Assembly (NCBI GenBank): GCA_023078685.1
Contig: JALGAS010000002.1
Location: 5,704,001 to 5,768,000 of the forward strand
Direction of reading: 5' to 3'
DNA length: 64,000 nucleotides
DNA from: Neopestalotiopsis rosae
Taxonomy: Eukaryota > Ascomycota > Sordariomycetes > Amphisphaeriales > Sporocadaceae
A program made the position numbers and the translations under genes. The notes under the pieces were generated by a model. It saw only the letters and a list, made by a program, of their open reading frames with translations, was not told where the DNA came from and ran no database searches. Of the stretch, positions 52,608-64,000 are shown piece after piece (position 1 is the first letter of the stretch; each line of letters opens with the position of its first letter).

Positions 52608-55600
52608 TGTGGATGTGTTGTGCGATTAAGGGGAGAAGGAACAAAAGCTCGAGGCTGCAAGATACTAATCAAGCAAAGAGATTAGTATTCAAAAGACAAC
52701 AGAGTCGACGAGGGGTTTCGTGAGAGAGATGTACCGTCGTGATCGCGAGTGATAACAAGGTCTCCTCTGTGTCGCTGATGGAAACGAGAGAAGGCGGAGA
52801 TGGTTGGGTTTGGGTTGTTGTCGTTGAGATGGGGAGAAGACGGGAGAAAGTGTGAAGAGAAGAAAGGTTCCAGGGCGATGCTGCAATTGACGACAAGGAG
52901 AGGAGCAAATGTCGGGTCAGGCCAGGCAAGGAAGCAGAGCAGGTAGGTCAGTGCTTTTTGGGCTTGGGCTGGCTCTGGCTGCAGGCAGCGTGGATGGACT
53001 GGGAATTGAATGGGGCACTGGGACTGACTGGACTGGGTTGGTTACCTTAGGTTGGACGGGGGGGGATTTTAAGTCGTCTCGTCGTTTGGGTGGGAGGGAT
53101 TCCATCAGATTGGGGGGAACATTGGAGGACTCTCAACTGGGAACTGACAAGAACTGGGCCTGGTGGCCTGGGGGACTCGGGTGGAGGGTCCTTTCGCCAG
53201 GCACTCGCATGCTCTACGAAAAATTAGTGGCCAGCAAATCTACTAGGACAGCCAGGTTGCTGCCAATGCCAGCAGGGACAACAGCGCCCGTGGTAGGCCA
53301 AGGCCACTCACTGCACCTTCTCTCTCGTGCTGCTTTTGGAGGACGGATTCCTACACCACACACTACCATTTTACCTATTGATTCATGTACCTCTTCATTG
53401 TTGACGTTGACCTACCATACACTGTATTTTCCGCCCGCCTACTAGGTATTCTTCTCTAGCACTGCTGGCTCGCATTGCCTCGGGATTGAGGCCGACTTCA
53501 TTCCCCTATTCTGTTTCCAGGGGGAAAGAATACTCTCTCTGCTTGGTATCACGGGGCCTTTTTATCGCATACGAACTCTTTGCTTGGCTGTGAGGTGCAC
53601 AGAACGAACAACAGACCGCGCTGTTGTTTTTTGTTGTCATGGGGGACGACGACTAAACTGAAAACAGAGACGCCGACCAACACAAACGAGCGTCCTATTG
53701 ATTGATTGACTGCCTTGTAAAAGTCACCCGCCCACTGCATTTGGTTGGTAAGGTACATGCCTCGACTAGATAAAGAGCCCTAGCTACATGTACCTCTATA
53801 ATTCATCTAACCTATCTCGAACCACCTGGACGTAAATTCATCATTCATATCAAGAACAAATTTACCTTGTTTTCCCTCTCATATTATCTGTCTGTCTGAC
53901 CCCAAAACAGCATAATTGTTACAGCAAACCCCTAGGCCATCCAAGCACTTTACTATTCCCATCAATTTTGCCCCAATTGCTACCTATTATCTGTCTTTCC
54001 CCTGCTCCTCATCAGGACAGTTGAATCATGATGACATGCCCAGTGGTCTATTGAAAGTGATAATCGTTGCACTATTTAGTGATCTTGATCAGTCACAACG
54101 CCAGTCCTACAAACGTGGATTCCTAGAGCTAGTGCGACCTATCTTGCATTGTACCTAGGTAGGTAGGCAGGCAAGTAGGTACGCATCACCTGGGGCTCTC
54201 TCACACCACTCACTTGTCGATCTTGAAAGACAACCCAGTCATTGAACTGCCTGAGGCCGTGAACAGACCGCCCAATATGGTAATTTCCCCCTCGTACGGA
54301 GCAGCAGCAACAAGCAGCAACAAGCGGCAAGCTGTTGGCGCTGCTCGTGTCTGAGTTGCCCTGTCCGGCCCTGCCCTGTACTAAACACAGTGCCTCGTCC
54401 CGTTGTCACCAGCCATTGCCCAACATAGGTTATGCCAATCGCTTGGTACTGCCATTTGATCCACTACAGACACGCGTCTTACGGGTGGTATCATCCACTA
54501 ATGAAATCTAAATTGACCTTTCCTGACCCTTTGCTACCGTTGAAGTTTTTCGGAGCGCATTTCAGAAAATGTTGCCGGTTTTCCTGTCTCTGGTCCGAGA
54601 CAAAGGGGGCGGCCTCCACGCAAGTCAAGCTTTCTTTGCCGAAGCCGCCCACAGGTCTGGCCTGGTCTGTGTTTGCCGAGTGCCTTACTTACCATCTACA
54701 GTATGATCTTCGCGCGTTCCTGGTTGCGTCCTGCCATGAATATCTTGGAGTTGCTGCACTGGCGACATTTTATGTATACCCGTTGCATACTTTGCGCTAT
54801 GCTGCGTTATGCTTACAGCGTCCGTACATTCAATCAATTATCAAGCACAGCATTCCGCATAATCATCTACCTCTAGTCCAGATTCGTAAGTGCAAGGCGA
54901 GTCTCGTTCACACGCAACTATTGGCATCTATTTGGCTGTTGCATATGAACATGCATAGACAGACACACCTGTTACATACTTACACCTCTAATCGATACCC
55001 GCACCCGAGCCCTTTTGGCGGATCTCTTCTCCATCCTTCCCGGACGCATCTTCTGGCATCTGCGACTAGAAGACAACTATCAAGACCCTCGCTGCATATC
55101 TGATCCACCTGTAACGGAAATCAGCCGGTCATAATCACCCATCCCGGAGATAGTTGGCCATGTACCTACATATATGACATGTCTCTGGGTGGATCAGGAA
55201 CACCTTATTTACTGCAGCAACAAAGAGCAAAGAAGGAAACCTCTTCCTTTGGTTGGTCCGTCAGAGTCACCTGAGGTTTCCAACTTTGGACGAGCGGGCT
55301 GACATAACAGACGTGGACTATGGACTAGGTATGTACCATTCACTACTACCACTGTACGAGTGCATGTCGGGGTCGGCAGCAAGTAGAATCAATCCTCCCC
55401 TCAGCACAGGGCAGCATAGCCCGGGGAGAGCTGCTGAGTCTCTCGCCGAGCCCCGATTGCCTAGGGTCGGGCTACACGAGCCTCACGCTGATCGTGGCAT
55501 TCTCCAGCTACGCGATGGTGGCACAGCCGTTCTAGTGCTGTATGTAGTGCTGCTTGAAGAAAGAGAGGGAAAGGAAGAAAAGAGAAAAAAGTTGGGTCAC

Positions 55601-57058
55601 CAGTCATCTCTCATCTCCTCGCACGTCTTGTCTCTTGGCTCTCTCTTTCTTGCAAACCATGTGTCCTGCTCCTGTTGTATTTCATTCAAAAGACGGCCCC
55701 ACGTCTAATAAGATCAGGTCCGGTTTTGGTGGAGGCTTAGCTGGGCGCTTGAGCCACTTTGTCAACGTATTTTGCGTATGCACAGCACTGAGTAGCGTTG
55801 ATAGACGGCACGACGGGTCGCTTTGGTCGCCCAAACCCAGTGCCAGAAATCTGCAGCCCTATCCATTTCCCGAATTGACGTTGAACTGACGCGCGGTGTC
55901 AAACCTATGGTTCCGAAAAGAGGCAACCGTTTCATTTCCGTGCAACTTCCCTTCTTGTTCATTTTCGGTTTCGCACTTCTTTTTCGGCGTATTACCACCT
56001 GCAGAACCTGCTAAAAAGGCCACCAAACGGGCGGAAGCCAAGCCTCTGAAACCGATCTATAATTAAGCTAGCAACTCCGACCTTTAAATGACGGCCGTCT
56101 ACGTTAGCTAACGGGGGTCCTTTTAATGATCGTCAAGTCTCAACTGCTTCTGCGGACTGGGAACTTCCTAGATGGAATGCTTCCCCAAAAACAATGGAAC
56201 TGAGGACATCGCCCGATGATCACAGGCGCCTTTCTTGTAAAACAAACAAGAAAGACGCTCATTTTCAAATTGTACCAAATGATACTGACTTTCTACCCAT
56301 CATAAATCAAGTTCAACAAATGTGTATGCTTGCCATTTCGAATATTCCACCTGTCAGTTTTGGCCACTGTAATTTATTAATCCGATAGTCTGAGTCATGA
56401 AACTAATCTACTTCTTGTGCTGAAAAGACTTTCATTGATTCAACATGGACATATACTGCAATGACACGAACCTTTCGCACTCTCCACATTGATTCTCGGA
56501 TGATGACATCTCAGCATATTCTCACATGGCAAGTCTTGTACGATTAGTGATCTCCTAGTATCTGAACAATTCACGTCGGGAGGTCTTGATACAACAATAA
56601 CTGAGTCGTGGAATTGAAACACAAAATTCAAATACATCTCATATTTTTATTGTTTGATAAAATAGTCATACTACTCAGCGCTGAATACATGGAAATGGTG
56701 CCTATCAATCATTTGATCGCATGCTTTGAGCCTCCAATTGGAGCAGTCAGGAAATAGTGGGACTGAACGCTGCAAATAGCCAATGGCGGTACGAAGATTA
56801 TCCGATAGAGCGCCGAATCAGGCCAGGTCGGGTTCTGGGGCCCCTGCGCATCTAGCTTCAAGCTTTCCAAAATTTTGGCCCCGGTTTGTAGCACAGCCAA
56901 ACGAACGGCGGACGCAATTGACGAGCATTTTCGATATCGCCCTTTGTCTCGCCCAATCCGCCAGCCAAACCACCCCTCCCTCGGGACACACCCCACGACA
57001 GACAATTGAAGGGACTTCTGCTCCTTGGGGAAGAAGAGGAAAGGATTGAGAAGGAACA
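52608..57058. other. Intergenic region (4.4 kb)
   Basis: Between divergent Rho1 (-) and uL24m (+). The first 350 bases are the pyrimidine-rich Rho1 leader (minus sense). The rest carries short overlapping frames. The longest, on the plus strand at 54432-55103, has no recognisable domain. A TAGG-type short tandem occurs near 54159-54180. No RNA gene or mobile element is recognised. Confidence 0.5.
54432..55103 (+). other. Long open frame of doubtful coding status
   Basis: A 223-codon frame beginning with ATG. It is rich in His, Leu, Ser and Cys with no domain, membrane pattern or codon bias that I can defend. It lies in otherwise non-coding DNA and could be a lineage-specific gene or chance. 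Confidence 0.12.
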
Positions 57059-58304
57059 ATGCAGAAGATCCTCAAGCGCGTGGCCACGGCCGAGCGCGTG
57101 GCGGCCAAGCGCAAGGCGACGCGGGACCGGCAGGCCTGGAACAAGGAGCGCTTCTCGGAGCGGGACGAGGTCAAGTACCAGAGGGCGCAGCTGGCCGAGG
57201 ACTACGGCCGGGCGAAGCGGGCCATCAAGGACGACTGGCACCTGGGCGCCAACGCCCCCAACATCAACGTGGGCGAGCGCGGCGGCGTCCACGGCGCCGT
57301 CTCCGAGGCCCGCTACCAGATGTCGGCGAGCCTCAAGGAGCACCAGAAGGAGGCCCGGTGCGCCTGGCTCGGCGGCCACAAGAACCTGAACCTCGTCGAG
57401 GGCGACCGCGTCGTGCTGCTCGAGGGGCCGGACAAGGGCCAGATTGGCAAGATTTCAAATTTGCAAAGGGACAAGATGGAGGTCATAGTCGAGGGGTTAA
57501 ACAAGGTAAGGCCGAAAAACCCGATTCAGCAAGCTTCCGTTTCCGTGTCGAAGCTAGGCTAGTAACTTGTGTGGTCCGGGAGAAGACTGACATGGACTCG
57601 AACAGTCAAATGTGCGGATGCCGGTAGGCCTGACGGGCGAGGGAAAGCCCGCCGCCATCAACATCGAGCTACCCATCCCCATCTCGGGCGTCCGGCTAGT
57701 CCACCCGATCCGCGACCCCAACACGGGCGAGACGAAAGACGTCATCATCAACCAGCTGCGGCACTCTGGCTTCAGCCACGACAAGGTGACGGGCCTGTCG
57801 AGGTGGAGCCGCGTGGTGCCCGGGCTCAACGTGACGATCCCGTGGCCGAAGCGCGCGGCCAAGGAGGCCGTGGACCACAAGATCGACACCCTGCGCATCG
57901 ACGTCGAGGAGCGCACCTTTGTGCCCACGCTGCTGCGCCCGCCCATGCCCGAGCTCGTGCTCGACGAGCTGCGCAACAAGTACTCGCGCTTCCGCACCCG
58001 GCACGAGCCCGAGTACGTCGCCGCCCGCGAGGCCGCCGAGCAGGCCCAAAAGGACCGCGTCCACCTCATGGACTCGATGCGCTCGCCGCTCCAGGAGCTC
58101 CACCGCGCCAACCGCGAGAGCAAGAAGAAGAAGGGCAAGCCGAGACTGACGGCCGAGATGCTCGAGCAGATTGGCAGGGTCATTGCCAAGAACCGGGAGA
58201 GGACGCTCAACGCGGCTGGCGTCAGCGATGTTGCTACTTCATCTTCAATACCGCTCGAATCCTCGAGTGCCGAGATCCCTACACAACCAACTTCGTCATC
58301 GTGA
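57059..58304 (+). CDS. Mitochondrial ribosomal protein uL24m (MRPL40-like)
   Basis: Two exons, 57059-57505 and 57606-58304, with a 100-nt intron in phase 0; 381 residues. uL24m is a large-subunit protein of the mitochondrial ribosome, placed near the exit tunnel. The KOW segment spans about residues 118-150 (VEGDRVVLLEGPDKGQIGKI), and the conserved continuation GLNK/SNVRMPVG runs across the splice site. The N-terminus is basic (MQKILKRVATAERVAAKRKA), as in imported mitochondrial proteins. A long fungal C-terminal extension includes a WPKRAAKEAVDHKIDTLR segment and a Ser-rich end. Length and order fit yeast Mrpl40 with extra C-terminal sequence. Codons are almost uniformly G- or C-ending, unlike the flanking DNA, which also creates many long shadow frames. 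Confidence 0.92.
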
Positions 58305-58879
58305 AAAAGCTGAGAAACAGCGCCATGGGGGCAGGACAAGAGACGATTTAAAATTATAAACCGGTTGTAGAGAACGTGTTGGTGGGCTATGAATGAATTG
58401 TACCATACTTGTAAATAAGACGGGGAGATCCCGCCAAAAACAACGAGACAAAACGAACCAATCTGGTACTTTGTATAATGAGAAAAGCATACTTCAATCA
58501 CCATTCACTCGGCCCGAGATCTTGTCTTTGAGATGTGTATCAAGATATACGAGACATGGCGGATACCTTTGGGGTGTTTCTCACAAAAGGGGCCTGGCTT
58601 GAGACACAACACCCAGAGATCTCAGCCTTGTTAGAATATTGATATTTGTCAGAGTTTGTTATAATCAGCTAGCAGAGCTCGTCGAATATCATGTTATAAC
58701 TGTCGGTTCAGTTGGCAACGGAAACTTGAAAGATCCATTGCTGCTACTAGACCTTCTATCCGAATTTTATGTACATGGGTATAGCATTAGCTTGCAAAAA
58801 TGTGTGACGAATACAAGTTGCTCAAAGGCAGTTCGATTGAATTTTGTTATTTGCATTCATCTATCTCGCGAGAAAGTGA
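58305..58879. other. Convergent intergenic region
   Basis: AT-rich spacer between the uL24m stop (+) and the ELP1 stop (-), as expected for two 3' untranslated regions. Nothing else is seen. Confidence 0.65.
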
Positions 58880-61800
58880 TCAACTACCCAACAGACTCAA
58901 TCTCTCCATGGCCGTCACCGCAGGCGGCGGCTGCGTTCTCCACTTCTGTTCGAGATTACCAGCAAGCACAGCATCGCCACCCGTGGGCCTCCACTCTTCG
59001 CCAGCAGCAGTAGGGGCGACACCCTCAGCTGCCTCGCCCGCCTCCTCACCGACCACCTTCTGGGCCGCAGCCTGCGGGAACACCTCGCCGATAGCCTTCT
59101 TGCAGCCCTCGAGGACCTCGAGCATGAGGGCCTCGACGGTGCGGGCGCGCTCAAACATGCCGCGGCGCACGAGCCCAAAGACGAGGCGCTCAATCTCGGC
59201 CTTGGTGGCCTCGACGCGCTCCACGAGCCGGCGGACCGAGTTGACCAGGTACTCCTCCTCGTAGACGGTGCCCTTGCGGCCGCGGGCCCGCTTCTTCTCC
59301 TCGCGCTTGCGGTTCTTGCTCGTCGCCCGCGACACGCCCGTGCCCAGCGTGCCCACGGACCCGGCCTTGCCCGTGTACCGCGTGAAGAGCGAGGCCGACG
59401 TGCTAACGCGCGAGCTGGCGGCCACGGACACGTCGTCGGGTATGTCGGCGCCACCGGCGCGCTCGCCCTCGTAGAACGCCAGGGGGTCCTCGGCGGCCTT
59501 GCGCCGGAGCTCCAGGATGCGGGGCACCTGGGCGCGGAGCTGCGCCTTGCAGTCGGCGAGGAACTCGGTCGAGGAGCCCAGAGCGTCGGCGAGGCCCGGG
59601 TCGACGGTGGATTCCAAGAGCTCCTGGCGGCGGTGCAGAGCCGTCAGGCGCAGGGCCTCAGCGAACTGATAGCCCTTGCAGAGGAATCGTATGGCCGTCT
59701 CGATGCTCGCGAGGTGCTCGAGCTGAATGGTGGCAGCGCCTACATAATCCTTGGCTTCATACAGTGCATCAGCGAGTGCTGTGGCCAAATCTGCCTGTGC
59801 ATCCTTTGAGAGAGCAGGTTGCTGCAGTGAAGCTGTGAACAATGCCTCACGCCAGCATGATACGCCGGCCGCGCGGTATGAGCGCGTCGCAGCAGCATAG
59901 TCTTGCAAAGACTCATATGTGAGACCAGCCTCGCGGAAGCGTGAGCGAGACTCGAGAAACTCGGCGTAAAGACGAGTGACGATGGCCAGATTGGGAGCAT
60001 CGTATCGGTAAAGTTTCAACGCATCAGCGTAGAGCGAGTGCTTGACAGTATATTCATGTGCTTCTTCGTGAGCATTGAGGGACTGCAAGTGTACGAGTGC
60101 CTTGGAATACCGTGTCAAGTGATCGTCAATGGCAAAATTTCGACGAAGACCAGGAAGCTGATGCAAATCTTGCATAAAGGGGAGATACTCCCTGGGATCT
60201 CTCTGTCCTTGTTGTGCCACCAGCAGCGCCAGATCCAGGTCGTACAAACCAAGTGCTTCATCGTATAGTGTGTTGACATCGGCCAAGAAGCAAATGTGCT
60301 CAACCGCCTTCTCGGACAGCTGCTCATCTTCCTGCATTAATTTGGCCACTACCAACAAACCATCTTCCAAGGCTGGCGGGTTCTTGCACACATTCGCAGT
60401 GATAATGTTTTGCAGTGTACCATTGTCGATGGACTTGCGAGCCCTCAAGCTTTCTAGAACTGCATCGCAAATGGTGTTGATCTTGGATGAATTCGACGGG
60501 TTGGTCGTGGGAGTCATCTCGACGCCGTTCTGCAGCGGGTTCTCCTGACCCTTGGTAGGTTTGGTGTTGACATACATGGTCTGCGTGACATCTTCTTCTC
60601 GCAAAGCAGAGAGGAAAAGATCAACATATGTAATGTCGTCCAGTTGTTGTAGGAAGAGGGATACATTTTCCAGAAATTGCTGCGGCTTGTGGTCATAGAG
60701 AATGTTCATGTCAACCCGTTGAGTTCTGGCGTACGTGAATGCTCGGCCATAGTTCTTCTCATCAATCAGTTGCCGGATTCCAGCAACGACCATGGCTCTG
60801 GGGTAAATGGTCTCTAGATTGCCTCGCGGCATCTGCAAGACCAGACTCATATTAGTGGGCATGGCTGTGACAAGCCTGGCACCACGTTCGATGCTGCGGC
60901 ATCTCTCATCCTTTTCAGGATCGTCGGCAGGTACTTCTAGATCTACGATTCTGTTAGGACATTCTCATTCAACAAGGCAGTAGGAATTGCTCACCTTCAA
61001 TCTCATCCGTTCGGTGGATGAACTTGAGAAGATGATTGGTCGTCGTGAAGATCACATGGTCGGGCGTAACAAGATACGAAGTGCAGTTCTTTACCAATAA
61101 CCGGTTATTGGCATACAGATGTCCATTCCTTGACAGTCCGTACACTGCAATTTTTCCCAATGTGGATTCAGTCCGGACGGGTGTGAACCAAGGGAGCTGG
61201 ACGTTGAGATGGGGAGTGGTAGGGCTGAGCAGAAATTCAGAGTGGGTTCCGTCGGTATGGAACATGTGAAAACGGCGTCGGTAATCTTGGAAAATAAGAC
61301 CCGATTCTCCCTCGCTCTCATGATAGCTCGAGAATCCCAAGATGGAATCTGTGTGGGCCCGCGTCAAAGCGGCGAATAGTCCAGATGTCGCATCAAATGC
61401 AAAATGTTGCAGCTCCGGATGGACACTGTGGCCCAGAACTGTGACACTTCCGTTGACATCTGTGGCGCTCACCAGTGCCGTTGTCTCGTACAAGGGCGCA
61501 TCAAAAATTACAGAGGCCTTCAGATCTGGACGCAGCGATCTCTGACCCTTTGTTTGCCACTGGTACAAGTCTACACCAGACTGGTGAAGAACAGACATGT
61601 AGGCGTGGTCGGGGGAGAAACTGACATCGACAATGGCCGTCTTTGCCTCCAGCTCGAACAAGGCCATTGGGGGTGGTACGTTTGCGGTTCTAAAAGCTGT
61701 AATCTTCAAAGTTCTACCATCAATAACGGCAACGGCTCCATGATCATATGGTGGCGTCAAAGAACCTCTGGATATGGTAAACACGTATTCACTCAGAATT

Positions 61801-63123
61801 ATCCTGTCTGTATTCTGGTCAGCTCAACCCGTGCTATAAGAAAGCAAATGATGTAGGCGAGGAGTCAAGAAGTGAGGCGGGTTTTATACCACTTACCTGA
61901 CAACGCAAGAGTAAACCGAAGAGGCTTTTCTGGGTGCCATGCAAAGCCCTGCGTTTTGCTTCCAGTAATGATTTCCTGCTTGAGATACCAATGGTAGTTG
62001 CCAGTGTTCCAGAACTGTATCCGGTCGTCAAACGTAACGGCAAGCACAGTCGAGTCAGAGTTCCAGTAGAGGCCGATTTGCTCCTTGGAGAGATCTCTGT
62101 CCTCTAGTGCCCGCAGTGGAAATTCTCCATGCCGCAGTCCGTTTCTCTCAAAGAAGATGACATCGATTCCACTGCCCTTTCTCTGAACACCTGCGATCAG
62201 ATTTCCCGACGGACGCCAGCTGAGAGCTCCTTCCATGCCGTCAACGGCTTCGCTGACACTGTCAAGCACGCCGTCTCTCGAGTATACGCGAATGACTCGT
62301 CTGCTACCAGGTTCAATCGTGTTGATGGAAACATATGCGCCATCGCCGCGCCAGCTGATGGTGACGCGCCCAGTGTCCTGCGAACCGACAACGCCCTCGT
62401 CGATCTTTTCGGGAATGGTAGGATCTCGGAGTGCCTTGGCGCCTTTGCCGTGAAATTGTGTCTCCTTCTTGCCCCAGCCAACGGATACCTGCTTGGATAG
62501 CTTCAAATCCTCCTCGGTCATGGTAGCATCAGTAATGCCTTCAAAGCTCCTGCTCATGAAGACCACGGTCCGTGCCTTGGTCGAAATGGCCAGAAGCTCT
62601 TCGTCTGGTGACCAGCTGGCAGCCGTGATACCCTCATCAATGGAGCCCATGATTTCAATGTGGACACCATCTTCAGGGTTTTCGTACTCCTTGACGAGTA
62701 CAATGTCACCTCCCTCCAGGACCAGGACAGACGACAAAGTGTCACTGAAATGATGAAGGCTCACGATGCGGTCCACTTCGAGGTCCGGGTTTGGACTGAG
62801 GGCCTCCCATGATGCGATCTGATTGTGTTCACTAGAGTCTCGTCATCAGCAAATGTACTCGTGGGATTTGAAAGAGTATCCAGAATCCCACGTTGATGTG
62901 AGGAATGGTATGTAACATACATCTTGGAGTGTTCCTGCTTTGCGCTAGTCACATGCTCCGAAAGCCTGACCAGCCGAATAAAGCCATCCTTCTCGGAGGG
63001 GCCAAAGGCGGCCAGGACCTCGTCTTTGGCCGGGTCCCAACAGCAGGCCGTGGGAGACTCGGCGTCGACTTGGTCAGCCGGGGGCCGCCAGGCGTCATAG
63101 TGAATACTCCTCAAGTTGCGCAT
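58880..63123 (-). CDS. ELP1: Elongator complex subunit 1 (IKI3/IKAP)
   Basis: Four exons: 63123-62921, 62831-61897, 61807-60995 and 60942-58880, giving 1337 residues, close to yeast Elp1. Elongator modifies wobble uridine of tRNAs (cm5/mcm5 group); Elp1 is its scaffold. The N-terminal 650 residues form the paired WD40 propellers (for example ASWSPDEELLAISTK and ISWRGDGAYVSINTIEPGSRR). The rest is the TPR/helical scaffold, and a basic stretch at about 1193-1209 (KNRKREEKKRARGRKGT) matches the known tRNA-binding basic motif of Elp1. The start MRNLRSIHYDAWRPP at 63123 fits the family, and no better upstream ATG is in frame with it. Intron 3 has two AGs 8 nt apart, and only the distal one keeps the frame. 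The C-terminal quarter is written in strikingly GC-rich codons. Confidence 0.95.
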
Positions 63124-63762
63124 CCTCGATGATCTTGAGTATATATCTATACTCCCCAAGGGCCAACCACCATAAATGTGATACGCTGCTGGTAGTATAC
63201 GCACAAACAGCACTGACTGGCCTTGGCGGCTGCAAAAGCCTGATAGAATTTTGCGGGTGCGAGATGCGAGTTTCGACACTGTGACGATGGCCGATGACGG
63301 GGTGCGCCCACACAGTCCGAGGTGATTTTCGGGCCTAGGTATGATGGGCAGGGCAAAAGTCCAGGGCCTCCATCGGCGGAGGACGGAAGCACGAAAAAGT
63401 TTAGCAACCTGGTTAGCGCCCTGCTCATTGGGCAGAGGCCCGTCAAGGGGCCCGAAAGGGGCCTAAGCTTCTCAGCTTCCCCGGCCCCAGACCAAGAGCT
63501 GCCCTCCATTTATCCCTGTCACCGATCTGCAGCCACTAGAATTCCCCATCACCCCATCAAATTGGCGTCTTGCCCCAGATCTGTCGACCTCGTTCGAGCT
63601 TGACCCCATCGTTTTTTCCTCTCCTTCGTCTTGTAATTGATATATACGTCCCATTTATTTTGGATTCCTAGCATTGGAACTCGTTCCTTGATCGATTCAA
63701 ATATTTAGTGTTCTAAAGATCTGGTCGATAGCTTCCCAGTCTGAGGGAAAATACTTCTCGCC
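63124..63762. promoter_or_regulatory. Divergent promoter region of ELP1 and the right-edge gene
   Basis: A 639-bp spacer with starts pointing outward on both sides. The right half is CT-rich and ends in a leader-like stretch before the ATG at 63763. No specific control element is claimed. Confidence 0.5.
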
Positions 63763-64000
63763 ATGGATGTCGCCTATAAGCAGCACTCCAGCCAGGCCCG
63801 GAGACAGAACCGCTCCTCGACCAATCTCAACCATTTGACCTTGGCGCCCCTCACCTCCAAGCTGCCCCTTACAGATCCCGACGACCTGCCCGAATTTGTA
63901 GCCTCGCCATTAGAGCACAATGTCTCTTACCTTCAGGGCAAATCTGCTCCTACCACTCCCAGACTACTGTCTCGCTCCCCCATCGATGCACGCTCCCGCA
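63763..64000 (+). CDS. Unrecognised protein, 5' part only (runs off the window)
   Basis: An ATG at 63763 in good context (tctcgccATGG) opens a frame that is still open at the window end, giving 79 codons. The visible part is polar and rich in Ser, Pro, Leu and Arg (start MDVAYKQHSSQARRQNRSS), with a later SPLEHNVSYLQGKSAPTTPR segment that looks like phosphorylation-prone disordered sequence. It has no signal peptide or membrane segment. I cannot name the product from this piece. The CT-rich leader and the divergent pairing with ELP1 support a real gene. Confidence 0.65.
   Translation, partial: MDVAYKQHSSQARRQNRSSTNLNHLTLAPLTSKLPLTDPDDLPEFVASPLEHNVSYLQGKSAPTTPRLLSRSPIDARSR

Noticed and set aside
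52909..53445. 178-codon plus-strand frame upstream of RHO1
   Set aside because: Gly/Trp/Ser-rich translation of purine/pyrimidine-biased leader and promoter DNA; no domain.
57025..57627. 200-codon frame overlapping uL24m in another phase
   Set aside because: Shadow frame produced by GC-ending codons. It lacks the KOW domain and crosses the uL24m intron without signals.

Overview
The window is nuclear DNA of a filamentous ascomycete, most likely a sordariomycete and plausibly a member of the Hypocreales. The evidence is short introns (mostly 50-130 nt) with GTAAGT-like donors, CTRAC/CTRAT branch sites and CAG/TAG acceptors, CT-rich leaders, single-copy housekeeping genes with typical filamentous-fungal architecture, and long AT-richer spacers. 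The order assignment is an inference from protein style, because no search could be run. I saw no bacterial-type operons, tRNA, rRNA, CRISPR array or intact transposon.

Left part (0-25 kb): a predicted small membrane protein (-), a YAG7-like RGG protein (+), an M1 aminopeptidase with a possible mitochondrial presequence (-), the APC/C subunit Apc10/Doc1 (+), a POF1-like NMN adenylyltransferase (+), a VNX1-like vacuolar cation/H+ exchanger (-), the proteasome ATPase Rpt6 (+), and a MAPK-type tyrosine phosphatase with a rhodanese-like domain (-).

Middle (24-43 kb): a gene-poor stretch of about 7.7 kb separates the phosphatase from a divergent SOK1/TCP11-like gene. That gene is followed by MRE11 on the same strand and then by about 4.8 kb with only weak, apparently degenerate coding fragments.

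Right part (43-64 kb): an uncharacterised polytopic membrane protein (+), an AVT2-like vacuolar amino-acid transporter (+), a tiny three-exon gene for a 29-residue Cys-rich peptide (+), Rho1 (-), mitochondrial ribosomal protein uL24m (+), Elongator subunit Elp1 (-), and the 5' end of an unrecognised gene (+) cut by the window edge.

The genes do not form a pathway cluster. They are independent core functions: proteolysis, cell cycle, DNA repair, tRNA modification, vacuolar transport, NAD synthesis, cell-wall and MAPK signalling. The best candidates for something undescribed are the 29-residue CxxC/CxxC peptide gene and the strong imperfect hairpin just downstream of it. Also worth a look are the possible dual start of the aminopeptidase, the catalytically dead rhodanese domain of the phosphatase, the tandem splice acceptor in ELP1, and sharp blocks of high-GC codon use inside otherwise ordinary genes. 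Exon boundaries were read by eye from splice signals and reading-frame continuity; multi-exon entries list exons in the evidence field.
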